DNA of 64,000 nucleotides from Stichopus chloronotus (taxonomy: Eukaryota; Echinodermata; Holothuroidea; Aspidochirotida; Stichopodidae). Location: positions 25,779,196 through 25,843,195 of the forward strand of contig CM037839.1 in NCBI GenBank assembly GCA_021234535.1, given 5' to 3'. The position numbers were made by a program, and so were the translations under genes. This document shows positions 10,601-23,156 of the stretch, one piece after another (within the stretch, counting starts at the first letter, position 1; each line of letters begins with the position of its first letter). Below the pieces are notes generated by a model that was not told the origin of the DNA, made no database searches, and saw only the letters and a list, made by a program, of their open reading frames with translations.

Positions 10601-13040
10601 ATAGCCCAATGGTCATCACATGTTACTTACGTATATAAAGAAAGATGCATATGGCTTTACTATGACCTCTATTAGTATTATATAATGAAACGTGGGTCAA
10701 GTGCAAATATGTTTCGGACGAGTGGCACTGGAAGACTTGCAATGCATATAACGATGATGACTGTCAGGAAGCACGATACTTGAACTTAAAGCACACAGAC
10801 ATGAAATATTGAGAGTTTAAGACACGTTGTCTTGGACAATCAAGCCTGAACCTATCTTTATACATTTTGAATCTGTGACCACGTCTACCTGAGACATTAA
10901 CATGAAAAACACTCTGGGATACCCACGGAATATACTTTAAAGACGTCAATCGGTAACCTATGTGTCTCAACAGTAGTCAACTTTAAGAGACAATAGTTCC
11001 TTATATTGCTTACTGCAGACGACAGGATTGACTAATCGAATGACAATGCAGATCTAGGAGGGGGAGGGAGATGATTGCCACAAAATGTGACTCCTTCTGA
11101 GATCAAAATATTTGTTACTGGAAATTAATTGCCTAGATTACAATTTATCCGGGTTTTGTTCATTAAATTGTTATCATTAATGAAATGAATTGGACTGAAA
11201 TATTCACAGTAACCCTCCTTCTGTATCATCTAAACCATTTTCAACGTAACAGATTTCAATCAGGCAGAGGCGTCACAAGGGTATAATGTTTTTTTGGGTT
11301 TTTTTACGTATTGCCATACAGTTTGTATAATACATTCCAGTCGTTAGTGCAGGATTTTTAGCAGGGAGGTCTGTCCTGAGGGAAATTAACTTTACGTTCA
11401 CTCCGCGGGAAGAACTGCCTAAGCGGAGCGCCACTATCATTTAGTGCAGATCGTACAAAAAAAGGTGTCTCCCACCCATTCCTCAGCTCATGGCCTAAAC
11501 ACGGCATTTTCGGGGTGTTAGCAAGTGTTAAACTTCAAGAAGATCATGTAATCGGAGCGGACAAAAACTGTTGTTTGCGGATGCAAAGAGGCCAACTATG
11601 TAAGCGAAGGAACACCATCCTTAAATTCTGAGCCGATGGCCTTCATTATGGCTCTCTGAAAGAAGATATTGTACCTGTAATAAATGTATGTGACTGAATC
11701 TGCCCAGTTTTACATGAGAGGTCTCAGATAACTTGTGATCAGTTCACATAATTCCTGCATCCATCGAAAAATAGGGAAAATTTCACACTAAGGTGTTACC
11801 TTAGGTTTTTGTGGGGGCTGGGAACTATTTACATATATATAAAACAATGTTCGCCCCGTCAAATTGGTAGCATCTTCCAACGCTTCTTACAAAATTGTTC
11901 ATATTCTCATATTCCTCTTAAGCGTTAGAAGTGGTTATCATGAATGCATCTAAATTCTTATCACATATTTTGCAATAACTACTAAAGTTAGCAGTAAAAA
12001 ATGGCGATTAAAGTCCACTGGAAATATACACAATTGTACCGCCAAACATCTTCAGGAAAAACACTTCTTTAAGAAAGTCGCACACGGAAGTCTACTTTCA
12101 CACAACGTTTCGCATCAACTTTGCTTTGCATGCAGTAGTATTGTTCTTGAACCAGAGTGTATACATAGTACGTAAAACGATCTCACTTATTCTCAGCTCA
12201 CAATAACTTGAGAAACAACATAAACTGACATACTAACCGTGATGATCATGGCAAAGATAGAGGTTGGCTGGCAAAACGACAATTTGTAAGAAAACTTAGA
12301 TGCAGCACCAAGATGACATGTAGATATGCGTAAGCCTAATGATAGCAGCGGTAGTCCTTAATAGCTACCAACATAAAAGTTGATAATAGGTTTACTTGTA
12401 ACGTTTATAACGTCACTTATATTTCTTTATGATAATTGCCCTCATTCGTCCCGAAAGAAAATAATTACGGCTTACGGCGTACCTTGTTAGCCTAACTTTT
12501 AGGACTACCGTGCTAATGCAAATATGATATCGAGAAAATGTAATAGCCTTCTTACACAGCAGAAAGAGGATCACAATTCAAACGATAAGTCCTAAGGTCC
12601 GAATAACGTTGATACCAATTATCTTCGGAAACTTTCACAGATTGGATGAAACTCAGATACCGAGAATAAAATTGGAAAGTTGATTCTGACACACAGTGTG
12701 TAATGTTTAGACTACAGCACAGGTTACATAACACACCTACCGTTAGGCCAAACAACAATCTAGGCTAATAGGTCAACACGCGAAACCTGTATTTCATTTT
12801 TACACCTAGGGCTTAAAAAATTAGTGATTATTAACACTTGCAGGATGTTGATTGCAAGTTCTTAACAGGTTTACGTTACGGTTTTCGTTTTTTCTCAACA
12901 TTAGTCTGGGATATTAGCAATTAAATGCAGGCTAAACATAGACCTTTTTAAAAATAACTGTACTCTAGTCCTAAGGTTACTATGCCTAGGGGTGGTGTTG
13001 GGGACAAGCTCCTAAAGCTTATAAAATGCCCCTTATGGCA
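7618..13040. other. no recognisable gene; decayed non-coding DNA
   Basis: Short frames occur (for example 8827-9123 minus and 9560-10204 on both strands), but none shows a known motif, a splice-supported exon or convincing composition. Two 23-bp AAAAGAAAAGAGGGAAAC units sit at 8590-8640. A 22-bp perfect palindrome lies at 10175-10196 and a CGGAGCGCCAC repeat piece at 11405-11445. The rest is AT-rich spacer. Confidence 0.5.
10175..10196. repeat. 22-bp perfect palindrome with two CACGTG boxes
   Basis: The half-site ACACGTGCACG is followed directly by its reverse complement. The string is an alternating purine/pyrimidine run and holds the E-box core CACGTG on each side. Whether it is bound by anything is unknown. 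Confidence 0.8.
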
Positions 13041-13857
13041 CGCGTTTCTTATAGCCTCTGACAACCAAGTCCAGCTCCTGGCCTTCACGTGGCGGAACTG
13101 TTTCTACTAACAGGAGAAGGAGTGTGGACGAGTTATCTGACGTCTAAAAACCAGTGCTTCGGGTAGGTCGGACTGGTGAACTCTGGAGGGTTGCTCACAT
13201 AGGAGAAGGAATACTCCGATGTCAAACCAGACCAGGGTATGTCTTTAAACTACTTCCAAGGGCGCTGACAGCAGGACGTCCTTGGTACTCTGTGTCAGAG
13301 GAAATTCTGGGTCAATGGTACACCACCAGATGGTAAGCGGAGGAACCGGGTTCGGTCAACGGTTGGCGTCACCAGTCATGTCAGGTGTCACTGCGTGGTA
13401 ACCTTCATTTTGGCTAGGTCTGTATTACTGGCTTTCACCACTTGGCATATGACTTGGAGGTCCAGAGAGACAGAACGGTGTGGGCACGACACCGCCTTGC
13501 TTATCTACTGTGCATGGCGGTGCGCTGGAGAGAAGGAGGAGGGGAAAGAGGAGGAGAGAAGACCTTCGGCGATGGATTGATTACGACGGCAGCAGGCGTG
13601 AGAAGCTGCAAGCTGCCAGTATGATATCTGCACGTAGGCGGTTCAATTGTGATGGTCACAGCTCAACTGAATTTCTCGGTGACAGTAAGCTGAGGCATCA
13701 ATGTGAACGTCCAGGGTGCCCTATTTAGGGAAAGCACAGCCTGCCCTAATTTGGGATTCCCCTAGAAAAGGTTGGGTAAGCAAACCTCCCCTGGAGTAAC
13801 CTGGCTGGTTTACAACGACCACCGGGACTTCATTACAGCTGTAGGAAGTATAAGAAA
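13040..13857 (+). other. probable 5' untranslated part of a LINE
   Basis: GC-richer than its surroundings and directly upstream of the LINE endonuclease start at 13858. Short open frames (13395-13728, several registers) have no motif. I read this as the element's 5' region because of position and composition only. Confidence 0.35.
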
Positions 13858-14700
13858 ATGACTTTAAACGTTGCTACATGGAACGTCCGCACAATGCTTG
13901 ACAACGATGGACGACATGAAATGCACTTACTGCAAAGGAATTAAAACGCTGTAGCATCGACATTGCTGCCTTGCAAGAAACCAGGTTGCGAGGCCAAGTT
14001 CAACTTCGTGAGGAAAAGTTCACTTTCTTCTGGAGATCAGACGAAAGGCTTGAAGATGGTGTTGCCTTTGCCATATCAAATCAAATTGTTAGCATGTTGA
14101 CATCACTAGCAATTGGAGCAACAGAAAGCATCATGAGCCTCGGCACACCGATAGCTAGCCGGCGGTATCTGACGGTAATCTGTGTATACGCCCCGACCAT
14201 GATGTACACACAAATGTAGAAAAAGATGCATTCTACCACTGCGTGGTAGAAGTGGTGGACAAAGTACCCAAAGAAGACAAGCTCCTTATTTTAGGTGACT
14301 TCAATGCTAGAGTGGATCATGACCACGTCACCTATGGAGACGGTACTGGAAAATTTGGTAATTGTGAGACAAATTCAAATGGCGATTTGATGCTGATCTT
14401 CTGTACTCAGCGTGGACTGTGCATTACCAACACCTATTTTATCAACCAGACAAGAGCTACTTCACATGGATGCATCTAAGATCCAAACACTATCATCTGC
14501 TTGACTATGTTCTGACACGGAAGTCCAGCTTGCCAGAAGTATTGCCAGCAAAGGCTATGAGGGGTGCAGAGTGTCAAACCGTTCATACATGGTGCGCACC
14601 AAACTTAGACTCAAATTATTCTTCCCTAGAAGGAAGTCAACTGCAAATACACCAGCCAAGAAACTGAACACCAATAATCTTTGAAAGCAGTGAGCAGCAA
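13858..14700 (+). pseudogene. LINE endonuclease (craniofacial-development-protein-2-like)
   Basis: The start MTLNVATWNVRTMLDNDGR is the classic N-terminus of the APE-like endonuclease of a LINE family often annotated as craniofacial development protein 2-like. After a frameshift near 13927 come ALQETRLRGQ (the E of the ETR/ETW motif), ICVYAPT, then after a stop at 14217 KLLILGDFNARVDHD (the GDFNA motif), and after another shift RSKHYHLLDYVLTRK (the LDYV block). The expected TDH block appears only in decayed form. It would nick target DNA to prime reverse transcription; this copy has at least three breaks. Reverse transcriptase sequence does not follow at 14.7 kb. Confidence 0.82.
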
Positions 14701-15260
14701 GTAAGAACTATTTCATAAGGTCTTATAAAACTTACCTGAGAATAGCACACAAGATGAGAAAACGTTTGTCCGAGGATCACACAGATCGCGCATAGCAACG
14801 CAGTGTCATGATCAAGAAATTCAGTTCAATACCAAACGTTTTAAGAGCGCCTTAAATAATTTTGGGACCCAAATTTGGTGAAATTGCAAATGTCGCTTTT
14901 TAGTGACTTAAATTAATAAAAAGATTTGTACTACGGAAGCAGATTTCTGATAAAGTACCTATTGTTGCATTTTTGGTCACACCTTACGTTAAGTGGACTG
15001 AAGACAAATTTGAGCCAATGTTGATGGAAGAACGAATAGGTTGCTTCTTATCATAGTTGTTATGCCGCAATGTGTTTTGCGTGTATGTGTATGTGTGTGT
15101 GTGTTTGTTGAAGTTGGGGAAGTCGAGCTTCCTAGATGCTAATTGTACCGCTATTGGTTAATCAGACACTTGAAGTTATTCTTATTGGGGTCTTGCAGGG
15201 GTCTGCAGTCAGTGGCTTGAACACATTTAGAGAGTAATGCGTTATAAAAATTGAACAATA
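14700..15260. other. spacer; nothing recognised
   Basis: AT-rich sequence with a GTGTATGTGTGTG run near 15080. No reverse transcriptase motif was found in any frame although the preceding endonuclease would predict one. Confidence 0.45.
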
Positions 15261-15264
15261 GTGT

Positions 15265-15790
15265 TAGTTTGGTTCTTCAATTTACTTCGAGATATCAGCA
15301 GCAAATTAATTGCAGAATGAATATTGAAGTTACATCAGTTATAATATTTTAAATACATTCTGTTACACCCAAATTTGAATTTCATATATCTTTAATTTAA
15401 GACATCCAAAGTTGTATTAAGATTGCATGACACCAATTGAAGACATGGCGAAATATGTTGAAAGTCCTCGAATATTACATGAATTAGAAATAAACAGAAA
15501 TAAATTAGAGCTATGTAAAACCGAATTAGAGATATTTTCAATGAAATAAGTGATGAAACAAAATAACGAAAAATTTCTAAAACTGCATTGAATTATCAAA
15601 AACTGAGCTAGGTGTATCAAAAATTCGAGTTTGATATATCAAACTTTGAATTAGAGATGTACAAAATCGAATTAGTTCTATCCAGAATTAATCAGAGATA
15701 TCCACATGACCTATGTTTTAATGATATATGTCAAATATTGAATGAATAAGAGATGCAAAGAAGATGTAACAATATATGCAACACGTTATT
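15265..15790. repeat. degenerate GAATTAGAGATAT minisatellite
   Basis: Variants of GAATTAGAGATATCCA recur many times, for example near 15480, 15520, 15648, 15670, 15690. Unit length is irregular (about 18-40 bases). Frames across it are by-products. Confidence 0.6.
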
Positions 15791-15799
15791 ACTAAAGAT

Positions 15800-18170
15800 A
15801 TCCAAATGAATACCGCACATCATTACTTACCATAGGTGCCATGCACTGTTTAAGCGTGTCAAACCGCAAGTGCCCAACGACATAGGTGCATACGTAGCTC
15901 AGGGGTAAAGTTATACATATATATCTGTGGTTTCATAGTTAAATAAGGTGACTTAATGAATGGATGACCTGTGAAACAACTAAGTTTATCATTATTTCCT
16001 TTTCTCAATTTTATCTAGTTTTATGGAAATCTACTCTTGCAATATTTTGTGAATCACACGCATCCTATACCATCATCCGAGATTGTCCAATAAATCAGGT
16101 TGACACTAGTCGACGAGAAAATACTGTGGTGTATCATTCATGTCATATGATAGTTTTATGTAACCGAGATGTTTCCGCTGGAGAAGTGAAATAAAGTTTT
16201 CATAGAAATTGAAATACCTAGTACCCATTGCTCCCTATAGATCGAAGCATTCTTAATTAAGTCTGCGAGAGGTAGACTACAGCTATGAATACTTTATGCA
16301 GTTCATGGGGATTAATCGCGTTAAGAGAGTAGGCCTAACTGAAATAAAAAAATCATTTGGCAAGATTCACTTCCCGTTTTTGGCCTTTGGAATAAAGGTG
16401 CATTTCCTCTGTTTCAGGATCATTCCAGTATTGAAGTCTTTTAGAGAACACCAATGGATTTTGCTGTCATTGACTGTTGCTCGGATCATCAGCCCTTCCA
16501 CTCTCACCCAACAGTTGCTTATAAATCTCTCCCACCAACTGTCGCTAACCATTCCTAAACGCTCATCGGAGAGTCCAGAGGAATCAGTCCACCACCGAAG
16601 GTTCCTCTCGCGCAATTTTCTAGCTTATAACATTTTTGTATCTGTACGTTGTTCATCGTAAAATGGTTTGTGTAATATTTAGTTTGTCAAGAGATATATT
16701 ATCTTACTTTAAAATTCGAACACTCGTTGGTCTGTTCTTCAATATGTCCCTAAACTCTTGTATCTGAGCTTCGCAACAATTTATATTCAAAGAATAACAC
16801 AGAAAATTATCACAATATTAGCAAGTTACTCTACTCGGATATATTTTGAGGTATATTAGATAAGCTTAGACAAGATTTGATACGGTTGTAAACGTTGTTG
16901 CGTTGTGGTGGATAAAAATAAAAGGAAAAGTTTGGCAGTTGCCTAAGGAATAACTCAATCATGGTTTTTATGTCTAATATAAAGGCAGCTAACATCCAAA
17001 GTTCAAAAAACATTACAATTTTATGTTAAAATGTGATTTGGCGTTATTGATGTTAAATGGACTTTGTAAACTTGTTTTAAGAAAAATATTTACATGAGAA
17101 GAGCAAAAGTTGAATTTCTCAAAACTTCATATCAAGTGACTATAAAAGTAAAGCAAGATTATTGTAAACAGGAAGAAAACTATTCTGAACAAATGCAGTC
17201 GATGTTATTGCATTCATATTATATTCATCAAACATGTACAATTATTCATGTGCCCTAGTAGATATCAATAGGATCAAAATGAAAGTTTCCTGACTACAGT
17301 TTACAAACATAATCGAACATAATTGAATTTGCTAAATCAATATCCTTAACATAATCACTTTGTAGGCTACTGCGAAGGAGGAATATAAGAAATTTCACTG
17401 GCGGATCTAGAATTGGCGGGTCCAACTTGAGAGCACATAAAGTATGATCTAAGAGGACTGCCACTATCAGCAAGTGTGGAGTGTACCAAAGAAATGTTGG
17501 CTCAAGCCTCCCCCAGATGAACGGAAGTCTAAGTTTAAGATGCGTCTAACAAGTCTTGAAGAAGAGACCTTATGTCTGCAGCTTCTCGGTCAATGAAAAA
17601 ACGTATGCAAATAGTAGTATGTATCAAATTGGTTGAGATGGTATAAGGATGATAAAGAATTATAATGCATTTGTTTCCATTAGTTCTTTAGCTCCAACTG
17701 ATTTTACTGGGCCTTTCTGGTCTCAATCCTCAGTCCAAAGTTTTTCCTCCTTGACTAGTTTAACGAGCGGGACATTCGTTGAGGGACGAGGCTGAAATGA
17801 CCCCCTTTATGACTTATATAATAGCTACAACTGTTCAAAGACTAAGCGGAGCGCCACCATCACTTGGTGCCTAACACACTGGAAAAGTTTTGATAACAAA
17901 TACCCCCTGGATCGATCTTCCCAAGCTCCACAGTTGCTTTTTGCATTCTTTCGGCCAAAATACCTGTTGCTTAAACTCATAGATCTCCTGCCATAGCGAC
18001 GCGGCTCACTCCAATTGATGCAACAAATAAAGCACAATTGCATAATGAACATCCACAATGTTCAGTATCTTCCTTAAGTAGTCATTGACAATATTTTCTT
18101 CCACTTTTAGGCATGGACAGGTAAACTCCAACCCCCCCCCCCCGCCCACCCCCTTAAATCAACCGCTTTA
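15800..18170. other. intergenic, no gene recognised
   Basis: An open minus-strand frame at 16367-16615 with many Trp residues (RWWTDSSGLSDERLG) looks protein-like but matches nothing I know. A copy of the AAGCGGAGCGCCACCATCA motif lies at 17845-17865, related to 11412-11432. A poly-C run sits at 18131-18150. Confidence 0.4.
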
Positions 18171-18690
18171 ACATTCTCGAAATTTTGTCAGTCCTCAAAT
18201 AAATATGTGGTCCGCCATTGCTCAGCTTTGCGTCATTACTGGAACAGTATTCGATCTCCTAAGCTCGCCACTTGAACATCTTGACATCTTGAACATCTTA
18301 TTTGCCTTTCGTTTGCAACAACAGACCTGTCGTTGGTTCAAAGACGTCATCAAACTGAAGGAATTACATTGCGTTGTTTGACCTGGTGGTGATTTTGTAT
18401 TCAATTACAGCAGTTGGGAACATGATGCCAGTGATAGAAGTGTCTGGAAAGCAGCCGTGAGGAAATCAAAGATTGCCATTGAAGAGAAACGTCGAAGAGA
18501 CTATGATCATAAACATCAAATGAGACATTCTTTGCCGACAATTGGGTTCGCTTGTCGTTCTTGCGGTCGACTCTGCCGTTCGCGGGCCGGCCTGTCGGCC
18601 CACCTACGTTTTTTTGCAGGACTTAACTCTCCTTGCGTTGCAGTCGTCATCGTATCGATGGACAGCCAGAAGAAGAAGGTGATTTTGTAC
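18170..18690 (+). pseudogene. C-terminal end of a LINE polyprotein with zinc finger
   Basis: Frame-shifted reading gives WFKDVIKL, then DRSVWKAAVRKSKIAIEEKR, then FACRSCGRLCRSRAGLSAHL. This is the usual last part of the CFDP2-like LINE ORF: an R-x-x-W-R block, a basic KRR stretch, and a C-x2-C ... R-x-GL-x-x-H finger. The last H/C ligand is not in the usual place. A stretch coding DSQKKK follows at about 18659, and ends of this type are common in the family. It lies downstream of the endonuclease at 13.9 kb in the same orientation. It should not be read as a host zinc-finger gene. Confidence 0.7.
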
Positions 18691-18809
18691 ACTGATTTTA
18701 AAGTGAAAGAAACACCGATTCATCTGTATTGTAACTTCCTGTTTACTTCAAATTGGCTTGTATCATTCCGATCACTAGGGCAACTTTACAAAAGAAGAGT
18801 TTCATGAAT

Positions 18810-20600
18810 TTATTTACCTCCCTCTTGTTTTTGTGAATGGTTTCCAAAAAGTTTGTCTGAAAATTTGAAAATACCATTCGCTGTTTTCCAAAAATATAGC
18901 TTAATGGAGTTATGAACACCCACTAGCATAGCTAGTTGAATTTGCTGGGACAGGTTTTTTTTTTTTCAAATCGAGCTAGTAATTCTTTGGTTCGTGGTTG
19001 GTAAAACTTTCAAATTACTCACTGGATACGATGACTGACAGAGGCTGCATATCGGTGTTCTGCAACCTACAAAACTCCTCATCCCTCAGGCATGTCTGGC
19101 CAGGCTAATTGGTTGATAAGAAGTCGATAAATCGCTGACATCATAGAGATTAGAAATAATGCGTCCTCGAAATGCCAGAGATTAAGTAAATCTTGCCGAA
19201 GTTTCTTGTAAGTTTCGGATTGTTACTCCATTTCAGCACGCTACTTCCGTTGTCTACTGAAGAGCAACCATATATGACTATCGTATTTTCTCTGTAAAAA
19301 CAAATGCTCATGAAAAAAAAAACAGGAACCGGACCCATTTTCAAATCATATTTCGGGGAAAGTGGTGTTGAGATCCTTGGACCCCTTCCCTGTATTCCCC
19401 CGTGAATTTTAACGGTAAAAAAAACCCCGCACAAACTGGTTTGTCTGGTAGCTTTCTACCTATACGTAAAGCATGCTGAGTAGCAGTTTGCGCAATTCCA
19501 GCTAGTGTGTTGTTCCTCTGATGTTGTCAATCTGAAGAAAGAAAGATTAAACAGCAGTGAGTATTTCAATGTCATTGAAGTATTTCAATTTCAGTGAGTA
19601 TTTCAATGTCATCACCTTTCTTTTAATTGACAAGAAGTATAGTAGCAATGACAAAAAGGAATGGAATAAAGCTATTGTAGAACCTAGACAAAGGAGGTGA
19701 TCATCCTACACATGACACGTTTGGGAGGGGAACTGCTCTGTCTGAGAATGTTATTAGTGTGCACATGGATGAAGGCAGTTACCAAAACGGCTTTTATTCA
19801 TTTGAAGAGGGGGGGGGGGGATGAAAACTTACTGTGTCTAAGAGAGAAATAATCCGATCCCTTCCCGCGATGTCTCCCAGACTTCCGTCCACCACGACTA
19901 ACCTGCAAGGAAGATAAAACTCCTGCTTAAGTACCCATAACTGTATACATAGATAGGGTTGATTTATTCCTACCAAGAGTGCTGAAAGAGTTCAGAATAC
20001 ACTTGCATACTCGCATACAGACTGTGCTAACGTCATAAGTGCTTTATAGGAGATTAATCTACTCCAAAATTTTCTACAAGCACATAGGTGTAGTGAATTA
20101 GAGTCATTGTTCTCAATTACTTCAGAAGGAACCTCTTCTGTTGTCTCCACTTGGATAATATATCAAATCTTTGCTTAGGAAGCAGAGATCTGGTTTCAAG
20201 AGTATGTATTACTTTTATGGCAGACATTTGCCTATGTGATAATATTACAGTGACTTCTTTCTTTCCTTCCTTCAGTTCTAACATATACTTCCTAATTTCA
20301 GCTGTGTTTCTCTTATTTTCATTGTTGAGTGAGCTTTGGTGATTATTGTATGTTTGGTAAATTCAGAAGCTGTGAGTCCGATAATTGTTTTGTCATCGCT
20401 TTTGACTTCTGTCTCCATAGAACGAAACCCAAAACATGCTCAAGGAAATTTTCCTACAAGATGGAGTTATCTGCTTTTTTGTGAACCGCCGATGAATTTT
20501 CATAAGACACTCCTATGGTTATTCCTTCGAAGGCGTAATATCGTCCTTTGTCCGTCATATTGACGTTTGTGGACAGGACAAATAATGGCATAAATGAACA
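18810..20600. other. intergenic; local repeats only
   Basis: A triplicated GTGAGTATTTCAATGTCAT unit sits at about 19555-19615 and a poly-G run at 19809-19820. One possible minus-strand exon at 19833-19902 is listed separately. Nothing else is recognised. Confidence 0.4.
19833..19902 (-). CDS. possible single exon, unknown product
   Basis: On the minus strand a pyrimidine tract and TTGCAG precede, and GTAAGT follows, a 70-base stretch. In one frame it reads LVVVDGSLGDIAGRDRIISL, which has no stop and looks protein-like. Phase would be 2 to 0. No neighbouring exon was found. It lies beyond the stop codon of the immunoglobulin receptor gene and so is not part of that transcript as modelled. It may be chance. 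Confidence 0.25.
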
Positions 20601-20607
20601 ATTTGGC

Positions 20608-20830
20608 ATTACCCATACAAAAGTTCTCTATAAACTTCTATAGAAATGTCTATAGAGCTCTGTAGAATCAACGATTTTCTACACAAATGCTTGAATTCCT
20701 CTACAGAAATTTGTAGTTTCTTTAGAGTTCTATAGAATTTACAACTTTCTACACAATAGTTTGTATAAGGAACAAGCTCTATAAAACATTGTACTCTCTA
20801 TACAAATTTTATTAGTAGTACACAATACAC
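20608..20830 (+). repeat. CTATAG-rich repeat, plus orientation
   Basis: Starts ACCCATACAAAAGTTCTCTA and continues with degenerate units of the form TTCTATAGAAAT / CTCTACAGAAATT. The same tip occurs in reverse complement at about 24642, so this is one copy of a family with a defined end, not a simple random AT-rich stretch. Confidence 0.65.
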
Positions 20831-20839
20831 TTGACCCTT

Positions 20840-22880
20840 ATACATAACCCTTAATTATACACCTATCAGAAACTTTCATGACTTTGATGCAGTAGAAAAG
20901 GTTGATACGTTTTCTGATCAATGACGGCGCCGATCCAGATGGAGCATGCCCCCCCCCCCCCTCATCACTTCCTTTTTTCGATGACCAATAATTAATTTTT
21001 GACCAAATTTTTTCAAATACTCCGTAAAAGACCAACTGGGTATATGGAAAGTATCCTCTCCAAATGTTTGGAAATCGCATCTACAATTCCAATTCCTTCG
21101 GCCGACGGTGTATGCCCCCCCCCCCCTCCTTTCTCACAATCCTACATGGATCCGCCAGTGGAAGTCGTGTGTGTGCAGTTCCTATTAGCCAGTATTTACT
21201 AGCAAGCATCATCAAACTAACGGTCATTTCAGTTCTTACATCTACAACGCACTCTTACACACCGTGTGTAGGAAGAGGCAAATCTCTGCGTCAGCCTCTT
21301 TTTTCTCAACATAGAGTGAATTAAGGGTTTTTCAATGAATTCGATTTTTCGCTTAATAAAAAGCTTTGAAAAAATACGTGTTTGTCTGTCAATACACCTT
21401 TTTCTGTGTTGAAAAGCAATTCGTTGATGGAAAACTAGCTAGGTAACATAGGTGATCTTAAAGTGCAAAATCATATTGGTCCCATATGGATTTAACTACA
21501 TGGAGCCTGGGTGTAACCTGGTCTCAGTGCAAAGCACTATTGTTAGAATTATTGCCAACCGGGCATGCCATAATTATCTCAACGAGTAGGTTAGCATTTC
21601 AGTTTTAGCATAATAAGCTTCGAAGTTCTGGTCAAGCTGCACATGTGGCTTGTAATTCGGAAACGTCTTGACGTAAACAATCATGAAGCGATTGTACTTT
21701 TCTCTGCTCTTTCCTCACAGCCACAGGTATGCTATTTCTAGTCTTCAGTGTCATAAAAAAGTATAACCTGAAGACATGATAATAATACTCTTCAATTGTA
21801 CTAGAATGATTTCTAACCAAGTTTGTGTGAGTTAGAAACTTGTTGCAGTCAAACTTAACTAAGACTGTAAGCTGCTATCCTAACGTGCAGTAACGTAAAC
21901 TAGAAGCAGTACTAGTGACCGTACGGCCGGATAAGCGCCGGTTGCTACGGTAACGGGTGTGCGATTTGCTTACGCCTATTGTTAGGCACTGCAAGCAAGG
22001 TTGTCTGGGCCAAATTTGCATAAGCAAAAGCAAGCAGTGACAGCCGGGAAATTTTAAGTGTATTTATGTAGTAATAACACAAATTGTGGTTTTTTTCCTG
22101 TTAAAAGTTTGGATAGTCAGCTTGATTACTCATCCTACTGTTATTAGGTCATAGTATAAGCTCTGCGTGGTATAGCCTATAGGCAAGGCTCCTACACATT
22201 ATATGTAGGCCTTCCCTATAGACCTAAAGAGATCAGCCAGTCATGTTATTGATCAGATCACTCATCCTACTAAGTACAATCCTGTTAGGTACAGGAAAAT
22301 TAATAATTTTGTTAGGGCATCAGTGAGTAATCTATTGGAGAAAAGGAGCTTATTAAGAAAGCTGTATATACCCAATAGTGTCATGTTGTGAAGTCGATCT
22401 AAAGTAAAAAGCAATATGGTATGAATCTAGGCCAGGCTTTCTAGACTTAGCGTTTTGCTTCATTCTTATCATTCTGATCATTGTTGTTGTAGTTAAGGTC
22501 CCAGCTAGCAGAATATCTGGGCTTCATCTGGGCAAGATGATGTCGGCCATACATGTATCCACATGGGTCCCAGATGTGTGTCATGTGGGCTATGTAGACT
22601 ACGTTCGCATTATATTATCCATATGGGACCCAGATGGGCTTCAGTTGCAGTAGTAGTTGTATTAAGGCAGAATAGAATAGTGTCTTTGGGGCAAATATCT
22701 AAGGCAACATGTTTTACACCCTTTCACATTCAAATTAGGTCGTTTGCATTTATTACAGCATACTTTAGGGTGGATATAGCATACTTAAGTAGAATACATT
22801 TACATAATTAACAATTAGGATAATTTACATTCACGCTAGTACTGTATAGTGTGTTTTTCACCTTGAGAAGTATACGTTAA
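20840..22880. other. intergenic with poly-C tracts and a small satellite
   Basis: Two ATGCCCCCCCCCC tracts lie at 20946 and 21112. Around 22500-22640 the phrase CATATGGGACCCAGATGGGC is repeated in variant form. No gene found. Minus-strand polyadenylation signal of the receptor gene is at the right end. Confidence 0.45.
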
Positions 22881-22883
22881 CAC

Positions 22884-22889
22884 TTTATT
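22884..22889 (-). terminator. polyadenylation signal AATAAA of the immunoglobulin receptor gene
   Basis: TTTATT on the plus strand, AATAAA on the minus strand, about 95 bases downstream of the stop codon at 22984-22986. Position is right for a short 3' untranslated region. Confidence 0.5.
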
Positions 22890-22983
22890 CTTTGAAATTA
22901 TATTTACGGCTCATCAATTTAACGTCAAGCTCCCTGCATCCATATGCAATTCTGTAAGATTTAATTTTGAAATGCCCAGCTTG

Positions 22984-23156
22984 TTAAGATTGGTAGCAAC
23001 TTATAATTTGTTTTAATCTTGAATAGATATTTCTACACTCCGGTATTGTCAAGCTGTCACTAAATTGTATTCCACTGATTTCTGTTTTTAAAGCTGAAAA
23101 CCAGAGTTCCGACGTGGTCAAATTTGCTAATGACATAACTGTCACTGGCCTTATAT
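22984..23156 (-). CDS. receptor gene exon 13: terminal exon with stop
   Basis: 173 bases. Acceptor TGTCATCGTCAG, phase 1. Reads DIRPVTVMSLANLTTSEL, then WFSALKTEISGIQF, and ends RLKQIISCYQS with TAA at 22984-22986. Together with exons 11 and 12 it forms the unrecognised C-terminal domain. An AATAAA follows about 95 bases downstream. Confidence 0.65.

Noticed and set aside
18457..18807. Apparent C2H2-like zinc-finger gene
   Set aside because: The sequence fits the C-terminal end of a LINE polyprotein, with the typical basic stretch before and no fitting finger after.
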